Below, one piece after another: positions 31,771 through 39,975 of a stretch of 64,000 bases of DNA. The stretch's first letter is position 1; every line of letters begins with the position of its first letter. The notes beneath the pieces are model-generated. The model had not been told where the DNA came from. It made no database searches and worked only from the letters and a program-made list of their open reading frames with translations. This stretch comes from Nocardioides allogilvus. Lineage in GTDB: Bacteria; Actinomycetota; Actinomycetes; Propionibacteriales; Nocardioidaceae. The position numbers were made by a program, and so were the translations under genes. The DNA is taken from the NCBI RefSeq assembly GCF_003047285.1, contig NZ_PZYX01000013.1:49613-113612 (forward strand), written 5' to 3'.

Positions 31771-32241
31771 TTGACAGTGGTCGTCCTCCTCGTGCATCCT
31801 GACCGCCCGGCCGCCGAGGTGGCCCGCGAGCTCGACCTGACCCATGCCAACGCGTCGTACCACCTCCGCGTGCTGCACGACGCCGGCGAACTGGTCGTCG
31901 AGAGCGAGGAGAAGATCCGGGGCGGTACGGCGAAGCGTTACCGCTACGTCGTCGGCGGCAACCCCGAGCGACCGGCCGGCCCGCCCGACGTCGAGGACCT
32001 CATCGCCTGGCAGGTCGCCACCAACGCGGAGGTCGTCCGGCGCCTGGCCCAGCGCGTGGCAGGCCCGACCAGCTCCTCCGACATCGAGACGTGGGTGACC
32101 CCCGAGGTCTGGCAGCGCGCGGTCGACTCGATCCGGGAGGCGATGATCCTGCTGCACGAGGAGGCCCGGCCGCCCCGGACCGAGGGCACGATCCACGTCA
32201 GCGCCTCGTCGCAGGCCTTCGTGATGGACGACCCGTCATGA
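31771..32241 (+). CDS. ArsR-like winged-helix regulator (N-terminally short)
   Basis: A 156-residue protein. The recognition helix region (AAEVARELDLTHANASYHLRVLHDAGEL) and wing (GGTAKRYRYVVGGN) resemble ArsR/HTH_20 regulators, and the C-terminal half is a helical dimerisation domain. The usual first 25-30 residues with the first helix are missing. The only available starts are TTG 31771 or GTG 31777, and no start occurs in the open frame upstream. Either the gene is 5'-truncated or an upstream lesion displaced the start. It overlaps the MFS gene by ATGA and probably controls it. Confidence 0.65.
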   Translation: MTVVVLLVHPDRPAAEVARELDLTHANASYHLRVLHDAGELVVESEEKIRGGTAKRYRYVVGGNPERPAGPPDVEDLIAWQVATNAEVVRRLAQRVAGPTSSSDIETWVTPEVWQRAVDSIREAMILLHEEARPPRTEGTIHVSASSQAFVMDDPS

Positions 32242-33491
32242 CGTGGGCCGACGCCGTACAACCCCTGCGCCAGCGCAACTTCGCGTGGTACTTCGGCTCC
32301 CGCTTCGTCAACACCCTCGGCAACATGATGGCCAACATCGCGTTGACCTTCGCCGTCCTCGACATCACCGACTCGGCCGCCGCGCTCGGGCAGGTGCTGG
32401 CCGCCCACACGATCCCGATGGTGCTGCTCCTGCTGTGGGGCGGCGTGATCTCCGACCGCTTCCCGCGCGAGCTCGTCATCCAGGTCTCCAACGTCGCGTC
32501 CGCGCTCACCCAGGGCCTGATCGCGTTCCTCGTGCTCACCGGCACCGCCGAGCTGTGGATGCTGATCGCGCTGTCGGTCGTGCACGGCGCGGTCTCGGCC
32601 ATCTCCTTCCCCGCGATGGCGAGCCTGCTCCCCCAGCTCGTCCCCCGCGACCAGCTGCAGCCGGCCAACGCGCTGATGTCGCTGACCCGCAACGGGCTCA
32701 CGGTCCTCGGCCCGACCCTCGGCGCGCTGCTCGTCGTGACCGTCGGTGCCGGCTGGGCGCTCGCCATCGATGCCGCGACCTGGCTGATCGCGGCCCTGCT
32801 GCTCATCCCGGTGAAGGTCCCGCGGGCCGAGAAGTCGGCCGAGCAGAAGAGCACCATCGCCGAGCTGCGCGAGGGCTGGAGCTTCTTCATCGGCACCACC
32901 TGGCTGTGGGCGGTCGTCCTCGGCTTCGGGTTCCTCAACATGATCCACAACGGGGCGCTCTTCGTCCTCGGTCCTGTCGTCGCCGAGGACACCATCGGTC
33001 GCCAGGGCTGGGGCTACGTCCTCTCCGCGGAGGCCCTCGGCCTGCTCGCCATGGCGGTCGTCCTGCTGCGCGTGCCGCTGCGGCGCCCGCTCTTCTGGGG
33101 CATGCTCGCCATCGCGTTCGCGTCGGTGCCGATGATCGTGCTCGGCGTCGACCCCCACCTCGTGGCCCTCGTCTGCGCCGCGTTCGTCGCGGGCGCCGGC
33201 ATCGAGGTGTTCTCGATGGGCTGGAACCTCGCCATGCAGGAGAACATCGACGACCGGATGCTCTCGCGCGCCTACTCCTACGACGCCCTCGGCTCCTTCG
33301 TCGCGATGCCCGTCGGCCAGCTCGCCTGGGGTCCGCTCGGTGCCGCCTTCGGCAACTCGCGCGTCCTGGTCGTCTCGGGCATTGCGTACGCCGCCATCTG
33401 CCTGCTCGTCCTCACCTCGCGCTCGGTCCGCGACCTGCCACGGCGGGCCGCCACGGACGACGCCCTCGAGGTCGCCACGGGCGGTGGCTGA
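32238..33491 (+). CDS. MFS transporter
   Basis: A 417-residue major-facilitator protein with about 12 membrane helices. The cytoplasmic loop GGVISDRFPRELVIQ between helices 2 and 3 fits the MFS signature region. It resembles macrolide/enterobactin-exporter-like MFS (MFS_3 family) proteins. The start ATG overlaps the HTH regulator's stop (ATGA), making a regulator-exporter pair. Substrate unknown. Confidence 0.88.
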   Translation: MTWADAVQPLRQRNFAWYFGSRFVNTLGNMMANIALTFAVLDITDSAAALGQVLAAHTIPMVLLLLWGGVISDRFPRELVIQVSNVASALTQGLIAFLVLTGTAELWMLIALSVVHGAVSAISFPAMASLLPQLVPRDQLQPANALMSLTRNGLTVLGPTLGALLVVTVGAGWALAIDAATWLIAALLLIPVKVPRAEKSAEQKSTIAELREGWSFFIGTTWLWAVVLGFGFLNMIHNGALFVLGPVVAEDTIGRQGWGYVLSAEALGLLAMAVVLLRVPLRRPLFWGMLAIAFASVPMIVLGVDPHLVALVCAAFVAGAGIEVFSMGWNLAMQENIDDRMLSRAYSYDALGSFVAMPVGQLAWGPLGAAFGNSRVLVVSGIAYAAICLLVLTSRSVRDLPRRAATDDALEVATGGG

Positions 33492-33557
33492 CCAACCGTC
33501 TTCATCGACCCGAGGCGTTGCTGATCCACCGCTCGGGAGGGTGGCTAGGGTCTGGCC

Positions 33558-34319
33558 ATGACCACTCCTGACATGTTCCGCCTCGACGGCAAGATCGCCA
33601 TCGTCACCGGCGCCTCCAGTGGCATCGGCGTCGCCTTCGCCCAGGCCCTCGCCGAGGCCGGCGCCGACCTCGTCCTCGGCGCCCGCCGCGTCGAGAAGCT
33701 CGCCGACACCGCCAAGCTCGTCGAGTCCACCGGCCGTCGTGCCCTCACGGTCGCTACCGACGTGGCCGACCCCGAGCAGTGCCAGGCCCTCGTCGACGCC
33801 GCGATGGCGGAGTTCGGTCGCGTCGACGTGCTCGTCAACAACGCCGGCGTCGGCACCGCCATCCCCGCGACCCACGAGACGCCCGAGCAGTTCCGCTCCG
33901 TCATCGACGTCAACCTCAACGGGTGCTACTGGATGGCGCAGGCCTGCGGCCGGGTCATGCAGCCCGGGTCGTCGATCATCAACATCTCGTCGGTGCTCGG
34001 CATCACCACCGGCGGTCTCCCCCAGGCGGCCTACAGCGCGTCCAAGGCAGGTCTCAACGGCCTGACCCGCGACCTGGCCCAGCAGTGGATGGAGCGCAAG
34101 GGCATCCGGGTGAACTCGATCGCGCCGGGCTTCTTCGCCTCCGAGATGACCGACACCTACCCCGACGGCTACCTCGACCTCGCCATGCAGCGTGTGCCCG
34201 CCCGCCGCAAGGGCGACCCCGCCGAGCTCGCCGCGACCGTCGTCTTCCTCGCCTCCCCCGCCGCCGGCTACATCACCGGCCAGACCCTGCCTGTCGACGG
34301 CGGTATGACGATCGCCTGA
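33558..34319 (+). CDS. Short-chain dehydrogenase/reductase
   Basis: A 253-residue classical SDR. The cofactor motif is TGASSGIG, then NNAG (VLVNNAGVG), then the catalytic Ser-Tyr-Lys (ISSVLG, YSASKAG) and the C-terminal PVDGGMT. A TATDVAD acidic/neutral pattern after the second strand does not settle NADH versus NADPH use. Similar proteins reduce ketoacyl or sugar substrates; none is indicated here. TAGGGT (33546-33551) lies 6 nt upstream of the ATG, so a leaderless mRNA is likely. Confidence 0.92.
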   Translation: MTTPDMFRLDGKIAIVTGASSGIGVAFAQALAEAGADLVLGARRVEKLADTAKLVESTGRRALTVATDVADPEQCQALVDAAMAEFGRVDVLVNNAGVGTAIPATHETPEQFRSVIDVNLNGCYWMAQACGRVMQPGSSIINISSVLGITTGGLPQAAYSASKAGLNGLTRDLAQQWMERKGIRVNSIAPGFFASEMTDTYPDGYLDLAMQRVPARRKGDPAELAATVVFLASPAAGYITGQTLPVDGGMTIA

Positions 34320-34325
34320 CGCTCG

Positions 34326-35483
34326 TCAGTCGGTGACGACGCCCGCGCCACCGCCCGCGGTGGCGCGCCACGCCCGCGGCTCCGCCCAGCCGCGCTCCGC
34401 GAACTCCCGCACCACCGCCTCGGTCGCGGGAGCCACCGCCTCGTCGGGCAGCAGCGCGATCGCCGAGCCGCCGAAGCCACCCCCGGTCATCCGGGCGCCG
34501 AGGGCGCCCTGGGCCAGGCAGGTCTCCACGGCCACGTCGAGCTCGGCGCAGGACACCTCGAAGTCCTCGCGCAGCGAGGCGTGGGACTCCGTGAGCCGGG
34601 CTCCGAACGCCTCCACATCGCCAGACGAGAGGGCCGTGACGCACGACGTGACGCGCTCGATCTCGGTGAGGACGTGCCGGGCCCGGCGCGCGACGACCTC
34701 GTCGTCAGCCAGGGCCTCCAGGGCCGCCGACGGGTCGGTGACCTCGCTGAGCAGGCCGACCCCGAGTCGGCGAGCGGCCTCCTCGCAGGAGGCCCGCCGA
34801 TCGGCGTACCCACCGTCGGTCAAGGCGTGCGAGGCGCGGGTGTCGACGACGAGCAGCGCCAGGCCGTGGACCTCCGGCTGCCAGCGGACGTGCGTGGTGG
34901 ACCCCGTCGCCGTGTCGAGCAGGAGCGCGTGGCCGGCGCGGGCGAGCAGCGACACGGTCTGGTCCATGCCGCCCGTGGGTGCGCCCGCGACCTCGCGCTC
35001 CGCGCGGATGCAGTCCTCGATCAGCTGGCGCCGGTGCGCCTCGCTGTCGCGCTGCCCCAACGCCTCGCCCACGGCCAGCGCGACCGAGCACTCGAGGGCC
35101 GCCGAGCTGGACAGCCCTGCGCCCACCGGCACGTGTCCGTCCACCAGCACGTCGAGGCCCGGCAGCTCCACGCCGCGCTCGCGCATCGCCCACAGCACCC
35201 CCGTGACGTAGGCCGCCCAGCCGGCGGCGTGACCCGGGCCCAGCGTCCCCACGTCACCTGTCCAGGGCGCCGGCTCCTGCCTGCTCCGGACGGTCACGAG
35301 GCCGTCGGCGCGCAGGCGGACAGCGGCGTACGTCGACAGCGCGAGCGCCATCGGCAGGCAGCGTCCGCCGTTGTAGTCGACGTGCTCGCCGATCAGGTTG
35401 ACCCGGCCCGGGGCGGACGCGACTGCGTCGGGCCGGGCGTCGAGGTGGGCCGCGAAGTCGGCGCGGAGCCGCTGCGCGCTCAC
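34326..35483 (-). CDS. galK: Galactokinase-family GHMP kinase in amino-sugar operon
   Basis: A 385-residue GHMP kinase. The galactokinase signature GRVNLIGEHVDYNGG occurs near residue 26; motif 2 is PVGAGLSSSAALE and motif 3 TGGGFGGSAIAL. It phosphorylates a sugar at C1 using ATP. Its GTG start overlaps the nagA stop (GTGA), so it is expressed with GntR and nagA. Context with nagA/nagB suggests an amino-sugar such as N-acetylgalactosamine could be the substrate instead of galactose; the family contains such activities, but this is inference. Confidence 0.88.
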   Translation of the reverse strand: MSAQRLRADFAAHLDARPDAVASAPGRVNLIGEHVDYNGGRCLPMALALSTYAAVRLRADGLVTVRSRQEPAPWTGDVGTLGPGHAAGWAAYVTGVLWAMRERGVELPGLDVLVDGHVPVGAGLSSSAALECSVALAVGEALGQRDSEAHRRQLIEDCIRAEREVAGAPTGGMDQTVSLLARAGHALLLDTATGSTTHVRWQPEVHGLALLVVDTRASHALTDGGYADRRASCEEAARRLGVGLLSEVTDPSAALEALADDEVVARRARHVLTEIERVTSCVTALSSGDVEAFGARLTESHASLREDFEVSCAELDVAVETCLAQGALGARMTGGGFGGSAIALLPDEAVAPATEAVVREFAERGWAEPRAWRATAGGGAGVVTD

Positions 35484-36628
35484 GCGGACCCGTCGGTCCC
35501 GAGCCAGCGACCCCGGCGCATGACCCGGCGGACCCGGGTGGACTCGTCGAGGACGACGAGGTCGGCGTGCGCGCCGGGCTCGATGCGCCCGATGGCGTCG
35601 CACCCGAGCACCCCGGCCGGGGTGAGGGTGACGGCGTTGACGGCCTCCACGAGGTCGACACCGGCGACGTGCACGGCGTGCCGCAGCGCCTGCGCGAGGG
35701 TGATCGCGCTGCCCGCGATGGCGCCGGAGGGCTGGGCCCTGGCCACGCCGTCCGCGACGTCCACGACGAGGTCGCCGAGGCGGTAGCGACCGTCGGTGCC
35801 CGCGGCGGCGGCCATGGCGTCGCTGACGAGGGCGAACCGGCCCGCTGCTGCCCGGGCCGTCGCGTTGAGCACCGACGGATGGAGGTGGACTCCGTCCGCG
35901 ATCAGCTCCACGACGACCTCGGGCCGCTCCAGCAGGGCGAGGACCAGGCCGGGCTCACGGTGGTGCGGGGCGCGCGCGCCGTTGAACAGGTGGGTCGCCA
36001 CCCGAACGCCCGCGTCGACGGCCTCCTGGGCGAGCGCGTAGGTCGCATCGCTGTGACCGAGCGCGGCGATCACACCGAGGTCGAAGAGGTGCTTCACCGC
36101 CGCCAGGCCGCCGGGGCGCTCGGCGGCCAGCGTCACCATGCGTACGGCGCCGGGAACCGCGTCGAGGAGCCGGTCGACCTCGTCGAGCGCCGGGTCGCGG
36201 AACAGCTCCGGGTCGTGCGCCCCGCAGTGCTCGGCCGAGAGCCACGGGCCCTCGAGGTGCACGCCGAGCAGGTCGCCGGTGGCCACGAGCGGCGCCAGCG
36301 CCCTGATCTGCTGCTCGAGCGAGTCGAGGGTCCCGGTGACGAGACTGGCGACCGACGAGGTCGTGCCGTGGCGTCGGTGGGCGTCCAGGACGACGCGGGC
36401 GGCGTCGGCCCCCTCGGAGAACGACTCCCCACCACCCCCGTGGCAGTGCAGGTCGACGAAGCCCGGTGCCAGCGCGACGGCTCCGAGGTCCAGGGCGGGC
36501 GTGCTCGGCTCGCCACCGGTCACGTCGGTGATGCGGCCGCCCTCGACGTGCACCCAGCCCGGGGCGTGGACGGTCTCGGGGGTCAGCACGCGGTCGGCCC
36601 GCAGCAGCAGTGCGGGCTCGTTGTTCAC
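35480..36628 (-). CDS. nagA: N-acetylglucosamine-6-phosphate deacetylase
   Basis: Removes acetate from GlcNAc-6-phosphate, feeding NagB. 382 residues, amidohydrolase fold. The metal site begins PGFVDLHCHGGGGESF; later motifs are GVHLEGPWLS, ALGHSDATY, ATHLFNGARAPHHREPG, VELIADGVHLHP and LVSDAMAAAAG. The start is GTG with a GGAGG site, overlapping the GntR gene's stop (GTGA). It is in a GntR-nagA-galK operon, divergent from nagB. Confidence 0.95.
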   Translation of the reverse strand: MNNEPALLLRADRVLTPETVHAPGWVHVEGGRITDVTGGEPSTPALDLGAVALAPGFVDLHCHGGGGESFSEGADAARVVLDAHRRHGTTSSVASLVTGTLDSLEQQIRALAPLVATGDLLGVHLEGPWLSAEHCGAHDPELFRDPALDEVDRLLDAVPGAVRMVTLAAERPGGLAAVKHLFDLGVIAALGHSDATYALAQEAVDAGVRVATHLFNGARAPHHREPGLVLALLERPEVVVELIADGVHLHPSVLNATARAAAGRFALVSDAMAAAAGTDGRYRLGDLVVDVADGVARAQPSGAIAGSAITLAQALRHAVHVAGVDLVEAVNAVTLTPAGVLGCDAIGRIEPGAHADLVVLDESTRVRRVMRRGRWLGTDGSA

Positions 36629-37377
36629 AGTGCCTCCGTGGGTCCGGTGCGCATGGACGGGTCGAGGCTCATGTGCAGGGCGTAGCGGTCGCCTCGGTAC
36701 CAGCTCGTGACGTGCTCGACCGGTCTCCCGCCGCTGCGTGAGCGGCGCTCGAAGGCCAGCAGCGGCGCGCCCACGGGCACCTGGAGCAGCTCCGCCTGCC
36801 GGGCGTCCGCTGCGCTCGCCCACACCGTCTGGTCCGCCGCGTCGACCGGGGTGTCGTAGGCGGTCGAGAGCAGGGCGTAGAGCGACCCGGTCAGGTCGTG
36901 GGCGTCGAGGTCGGTCACGAGGTCGGCGTTGACCCAGTCGACCTCGAGCGCCATCGGAGCACCGTCGGCCAGTCGGACGCGCTCGAGCCGCCAGCCGGCG
37001 CAGCCGCCGAAGAAGGCGGCGACCGCTCCCGTCGTCGGCTGCCGCGAGACCCCGACGAGCGTCGAGGACGGCGCCAGTCCACGCCGGCGCATGTCGTCGC
37101 TGAACGACGCCATGTGCAGGTTGCTGCGGACCCGGTCTCGGGCGACGAAGGTGCCCTTGCCCTGCGCGCGCTCCAGCACCCCGTCGTTGACCAGGGAGTC
37201 GATCGCCGTGCGCACGGTGGTGCGGCTGATGTCGTAACGCTCGGTCAGCGATCGCTCGGAGGGCATCGGGCTCCCCGGCTCCAGCGAGCCGGCGAGCGCA
37301 GCCAGCGTGCGCTGCAGGGCGCGGTGCTTGGGCTCGGGGTCGCCGGCGGCGAGGAGGGGGGCGGAGTCGTGCGTCAC
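36625..37377 (-). CDS. GntR-family (HutC/UTRA) transcriptional regulator
   Basis: A 250-residue regulator. The N-terminal winged helix is visible in MPSERSLTERYDISRTTVRTAIDSLVNDGVLERAQGKGTFVA, and the UTRA effector domain follows with LLAFERRSRSGGRPVEHVTSWYRGDRY. It resembles NagR/DasR-type regulators of amino-sugar use that sense GlcN6P or GlcNAc6P. I chose the GTG at 37377 because TATCTT (37385-37390) is 7 nt upstream. dre-like palindromes lie in the shared region with nagB, so it most likely represses both divergent units. Confidence 0.9.
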   Translation of the reverse strand: MTHDSAPLLAAGDPEPKHRALQRTLAALAGSLEPGSPMPSERSLTERYDISRTTVRTAIDSLVNDGVLERAQGKGTFVARDRVRSNLHMASFSDDMRRRGLAPSSTLVGVSRQPTTGAVAAFFGGCAGWRLERVRLADGAPMALEVDWVNADLVTDLDAHDLTGSLYALLSTAYDTPVDAADQTVWASAADARQAELLQVPVGAPLLAFERRSRSGGRPVEHVTSWYRGDRYALHMSLDPSMRTGPTEAL

Positions 37378-37395
37378 GCACGGCAAGATACCACC

Positions 37396-37411
37396 ACTGG
37401 TCCGGTCCAGT
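37396..37411. promoter_or_regulatory. dre-like operator upstream of GntR gene
   Basis: ACTGGTCCGGTCCAGT shares the outer arms ACTGG-N6-CCAGT of DasR sites. It sits just beyond the TATCTT -10 of the GntR-nagA-galK operon. The inner six bases are not fully palindromic. Confidence 0.6.
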
Positions 37412-37453
37412 GCGGCGCTCGTGATCGCCTCGCCACCCGCTCGACACTGTCGA

Positions 37454-37482
37454 TTGACTCAGGTGGTACGTACCACTACCGT
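37454..37482 (+). promoter_or_regulatory. nagB promoter with embedded palindromic operator
   Basis: TTGACT (37454-37459) and TACCGT (37477-37482) are spaced 17 nt apart. A perfect 14-bp palindrome (GTGGTAC/GTACCAC, 37463-37476) lies within the spacer, resembling GntR/HutC-type TGGT-N4-ACCA sites. This is the ideal position for repression by the adjacent regulator. Confidence 0.75.
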
Positions 37483-37514
37483 CGCAGAGGAACGCCGACG
37501 CGGAAGGACGTGCT

Positions 37515-38300
37515 GTGGAAGTCATCATCGTGGAGACCGTCGAGGAGGTCGCGCGGGTCGCAGCCGACGGCATCAGCGAGCTCTGCGAGAGGAACCCCCG
37601 AGCCGTCCTGGGCGTGGCCACCGGTTCGAGCCCGGTCGGCGTCTACGACGAGCTGGGCCGCCGCGTCGCCGCGGGCGAGCTGTCGCTCGCGCAGGCGCGG
37701 GCGTTCATGCTCGACGAGTACGTCGGGCTCCCCGCGACGCACCCCGAGCTCTACCGCAACGTCATCCAGCGCGACTTCGCCGACAAGGTGGACATCGAGG
37801 CCGACGCCATCGCCGGCCCCGACGGAGGTGCCGACGACCTGGCCGCTGCGTGCGCGGCGTACGAGCAGGCGATCGTGGACGCGGGCGGCGTCGACCTGCA
37901 GCTCCTGGGGATCGGCACGGACGGACACGTCGCCTTCAACGAGCCCGGCTCCTCGCTCGCCTCGCGGACCAGGATCAAGACCCTGACCCGGCAGACCCGC
38001 GCCGACAACGCCCGCTTCTTCGGCGACCGGCTCGACGACGTCCCCCAGCACTGCCTCACCCAGGGCATCGGCACCATCCTCGTCGCGCGACACCTGCTGC
38101 TGGTGGCCACCGGCCGGCACAAGGCGGAGGCCGTGCACCACCTCGTCGAGGGCCCGGTCACGGCGATGTGGCCGGCGAGCGCCCTGCAGCTGCACCCGCA
38201 CGTGACGGTCGTCCTCGACCCGGGCGCCGCCTCGCGCCTGCAGCTCGGCGACTACTTCAAGGAGACGTACGCCGCCAAGCCGGCGTGGCAGGGACTCTGA
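37515..38300 (+). CDS. nagB: Glucosamine-6-phosphate deaminase
   Basis: Converts glucosamine-6-phosphate to fructose-6-phosphate and ammonia; 261 residues, full length. Family motifs are LGVATGSSPVGVYDEL, MLDEYVGLPATHPELY, GIGTDGHVAFNEPGSS, and TQGIGTIL. The start is GTG with AAGGA about 8 nt upstream. It is divergent from GntR-nagA-galK and is followed by a hairpin terminator. Confidence 0.97.
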   Translation: MEVIIVETVEEVARVAADGISELCERNPRAVLGVATGSSPVGVYDELGRRVAAGELSLAQARAFMLDEYVGLPATHPELYRNVIQRDFADKVDIEADAIAGPDGGADDLAAACAAYEQAIVDAGGVDLQLLGIGTDGHVAFNEPGSSLASRTRIKTLTRQTRADNARFFGDRLDDVPQHCLTQGIGTILVARHLLLVATGRHKAEAVHHLVEGPVTAMWPASALQLHPHVTVVLDPGAASRLQLGDYFKETYAAKPAWQGL

Positions 38301-38308
38301 CACAGCAA

Positions 38309-38333
38309 AAACGCCGGCCCGGGGCCGGCGTTT
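38309..38333 (+). terminator. Intrinsic terminator after nagB
   Basis: An 11-bp stem with flanking A3/T3 pairs (38309-38319 with 38323-38333) and a 3-nt loop lies 8 nt past nagB. Confidence 0.85.
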
Positions 38334-38339
38334 CTGTGA

Positions 38340-38437
38340 TGGTGGAGGTGAGGGGACTCGAACCCCTGACCCTCTGGTGCGGTCCGCCGAGTCCCCTCAT
38401 CTCGAGGAAACTCGGCCCCACTCGGCCACACACCGCC
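38340..38437 (-). pseudogene. tRNA-Ser-like (class II) remnant
   Basis: On the minus strand the sequence opens with GGCGGTG, pairs 6 of 7 with the acceptor half CACCTCC, and continues TGTGGCCGAGTGG, a class II D-arm. It ends with a good T-arm (AGGGG-TTCGAGT-CCCCT) and CCA, plus a GACC/GGTC variable stem. Instead of a normal anticodon arm there is a 13-bp perfect hairpin with a 5-nt loop. One alignment reads a CGA (Ser) triplet but its stem does not pair. It looks like a degenerate tRNA, a common scar where elements integrate. It marks the left edge of the formate/carbon-fixation region. Confidence 0.55.
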
Positions 38438-38442
38438 TGACC

Positions 38443-38812
38443 TGCGACGACGCTCTGAATCGTGTTCGTTGTCGACTCACGATACCGCGCGGTCTCGGGC
38501 CATTTTGTCCCGAATCGGGCCATCTGCGACTCCAAAGTGCTGCTTTTCTGCTGCTCCCGGCGCTACCCGACGCACTGCCGCCACGCGACAGCTTCGGACT
38601 CACCACCTGCAAGCGCCTGCCCATCGGACCAGCCAAAAATCAACCTCTTCAAACTTGGGCGCGGTTCACATCGACGCAGATCAAGATGTCACCGATCCGT
38701 GCAGCAGACCCACCCCCGTCCGAGAGCCGGGTGTACTGCGTGTCTGGCCGCTTGCGATCTCAGGCGACGCCAAGACGGCTGGACGTGCCTCGCGTCTGGT
38801 ATCCATGACCGC
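38443..38812. other. Gene-poor spacer between tRNA remnant and LysR gene
   Basis: About 370 nt without a credible gene. Open frames cross it, but none has family-like composition or a good RBS. The stretch around 38490-38690 is less GC-rich than the surroundings. A TATCCA-like box precedes the LysR start. No repeat or integrase fragment is seen. Confidence 0.6.
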
Positions 38813-39736
38813 ATGCTGCTGCGCCAGATGGAATATCTCGTCGCCCTGGCGCGCGAAGGACACTTCGGACGCGCGGCGGAGGCGTGCCATGTGTCGCAAC
38901 CGGGGCTCTCGGCCGGCATTCGCAAGCTCGAGGCCGAGCTAGGGGTGCAAATAGTCCAACGTGGCCAACGCTTCGAGGGATTGACCCCCGAGGGCGAGGA
39001 GATCCTGCGTTGGGGGCAGCGCGTCCTCGCCGAGCGGGCCTCGCTCGGTCAGACGCTATCGAGCATGCGCGAAGGCGCGTCCGGGGTTCTCCGCATCGGC
39101 GCAATCCCGACGGCGATGAGCGTCTCCCCGCTGCTCATCGCACCGCTCGCCGAACTCCATCCCTTGGTGACCTTCTCGCTCGAATCGCTGTCCTCACGCG
39201 AGATCGCCAGCCGGCTCAACGACTTCGACATCGACGTGGGCATGACCTATGTCGACGGTGAACCGCTCGGCCGCGTACGGGTGGTCCCGCTCTATCGCGA
39301 GACCTACCTGTTCCTCACCCCGGCCGAGGGCGAGTATGCGGACCGGAAATCGATCACGTGGGCCCAGGCAGCCGCGGCGCGACTCTGCCTGCTCGCGCCC
39401 GTGATGCAGAACCGGCGCATCCTCGACGGCTACTTCGCCGAGGCCGACGCGGAGGCCAAGCCCATTGTCGAGACCGACAACATCTCGGCCGTCTATGCGC
39501 ACGTGGCCGCGATGCGACTGTCCAGCGTCATCCCCCACACCTGGCTGCACAGCTTCAACGTTCCCGAGGGCACCCGAGTACTGCCCCTGCCCCAGCCCAA
39601 GCGTCCCCTTCACGTCGGACTCGTGCTGGCCGGCAGCGGTCCCGAGCCCCTGCTCGCTCGCGCGCTGGTCAAGACGGCCCGTCAGGTGGACTTCGCCCGG
39701 GTGCTGGAAGACCTGAAGAAGTCGCTTCCTTCATAG
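38813..39736 (+). CDS. LysR-family regulator beside formate dehydrogenase genes
   Basis: A 307-residue LysR regulator. The N-terminal HTH is QMEYLVALAREGHFGRAAEACHVSQPGLSAGIRKLEAELG, and the effector domain starts with GVLRIGAIPTAMSVSPLLIAPLAELHP. It is directly upstream and collinear with the OFA transporter and fds genes, so control of them is likely, but the effector is unknown. The ATG was chosen over long upstream extensions. Residues beyond the HTH match CynR-like effector domains. Confidence 0.9.
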   Translation: MLLRQMEYLVALAREGHFGRAAEACHVSQPGLSAGIRKLEAELGVQIVQRGQRFEGLTPEGEEILRWGQRVLAERASLGQTLSSMREGASGVLRIGAIPTAMSVSPLLIAPLAELHPLVTFSLESLSSREIASRLNDFDIDVGMTYVDGEPLGRVRVVPLYRETYLFLTPAEGEYADRKSITWAQAAAARLCLLAPVMQNRRILDGYFAEADAEAKPIVETDNISAVYAHVAAMRLSSVIPHTWLHSFNVPEGTRVLPLPQPKRPLHVGLVLAGSGPEPLLARALVKTARQVDFARVLEDLKKSLPS

Positions 39737-39768
39737 AATTCGGTTATCAACGGATCCAAGTTGGGACT

Positions 39769-39797
39769 TTGACCTTCGTCACACCCGACCCTAGGTT
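39769..39797 (+). promoter_or_regulatory. Probable promoter of the transporter-fds operon
   Basis: TTGACC (39769-39774) and TAGGTT (39792-39797) are spaced 17 nt apart. They lie 33 nt past the LysR gene and about 180 nt before the transporter start, in AT-richer DNA suited to LysR activation. The long 5' leader holds no obvious structure. Confidence 0.65.
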
Positions 39798-39975
39798 CTT
39801 GGCACGAGGGGGAGTCAGCCGCCCATCAACCTGTCCCCCGCAGCGGCCTCACAAGGTCACGATCACACGCCGGTTCACCCCACGGGGGGATGTCCACGCC
39901 ATCGCTCCCTGATGTGCTCAGCCGATCACATCTGGCCCGCAGTTCACCGTCTGACCTCATCTCTGGAGGTGCGCC

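Noticed and set aside
38443..38812. Integrase or transposase next to the tRNA remnant
   Set aside because: No open frame in this stretch resembles a recombinase; the spacer is gene-poor.
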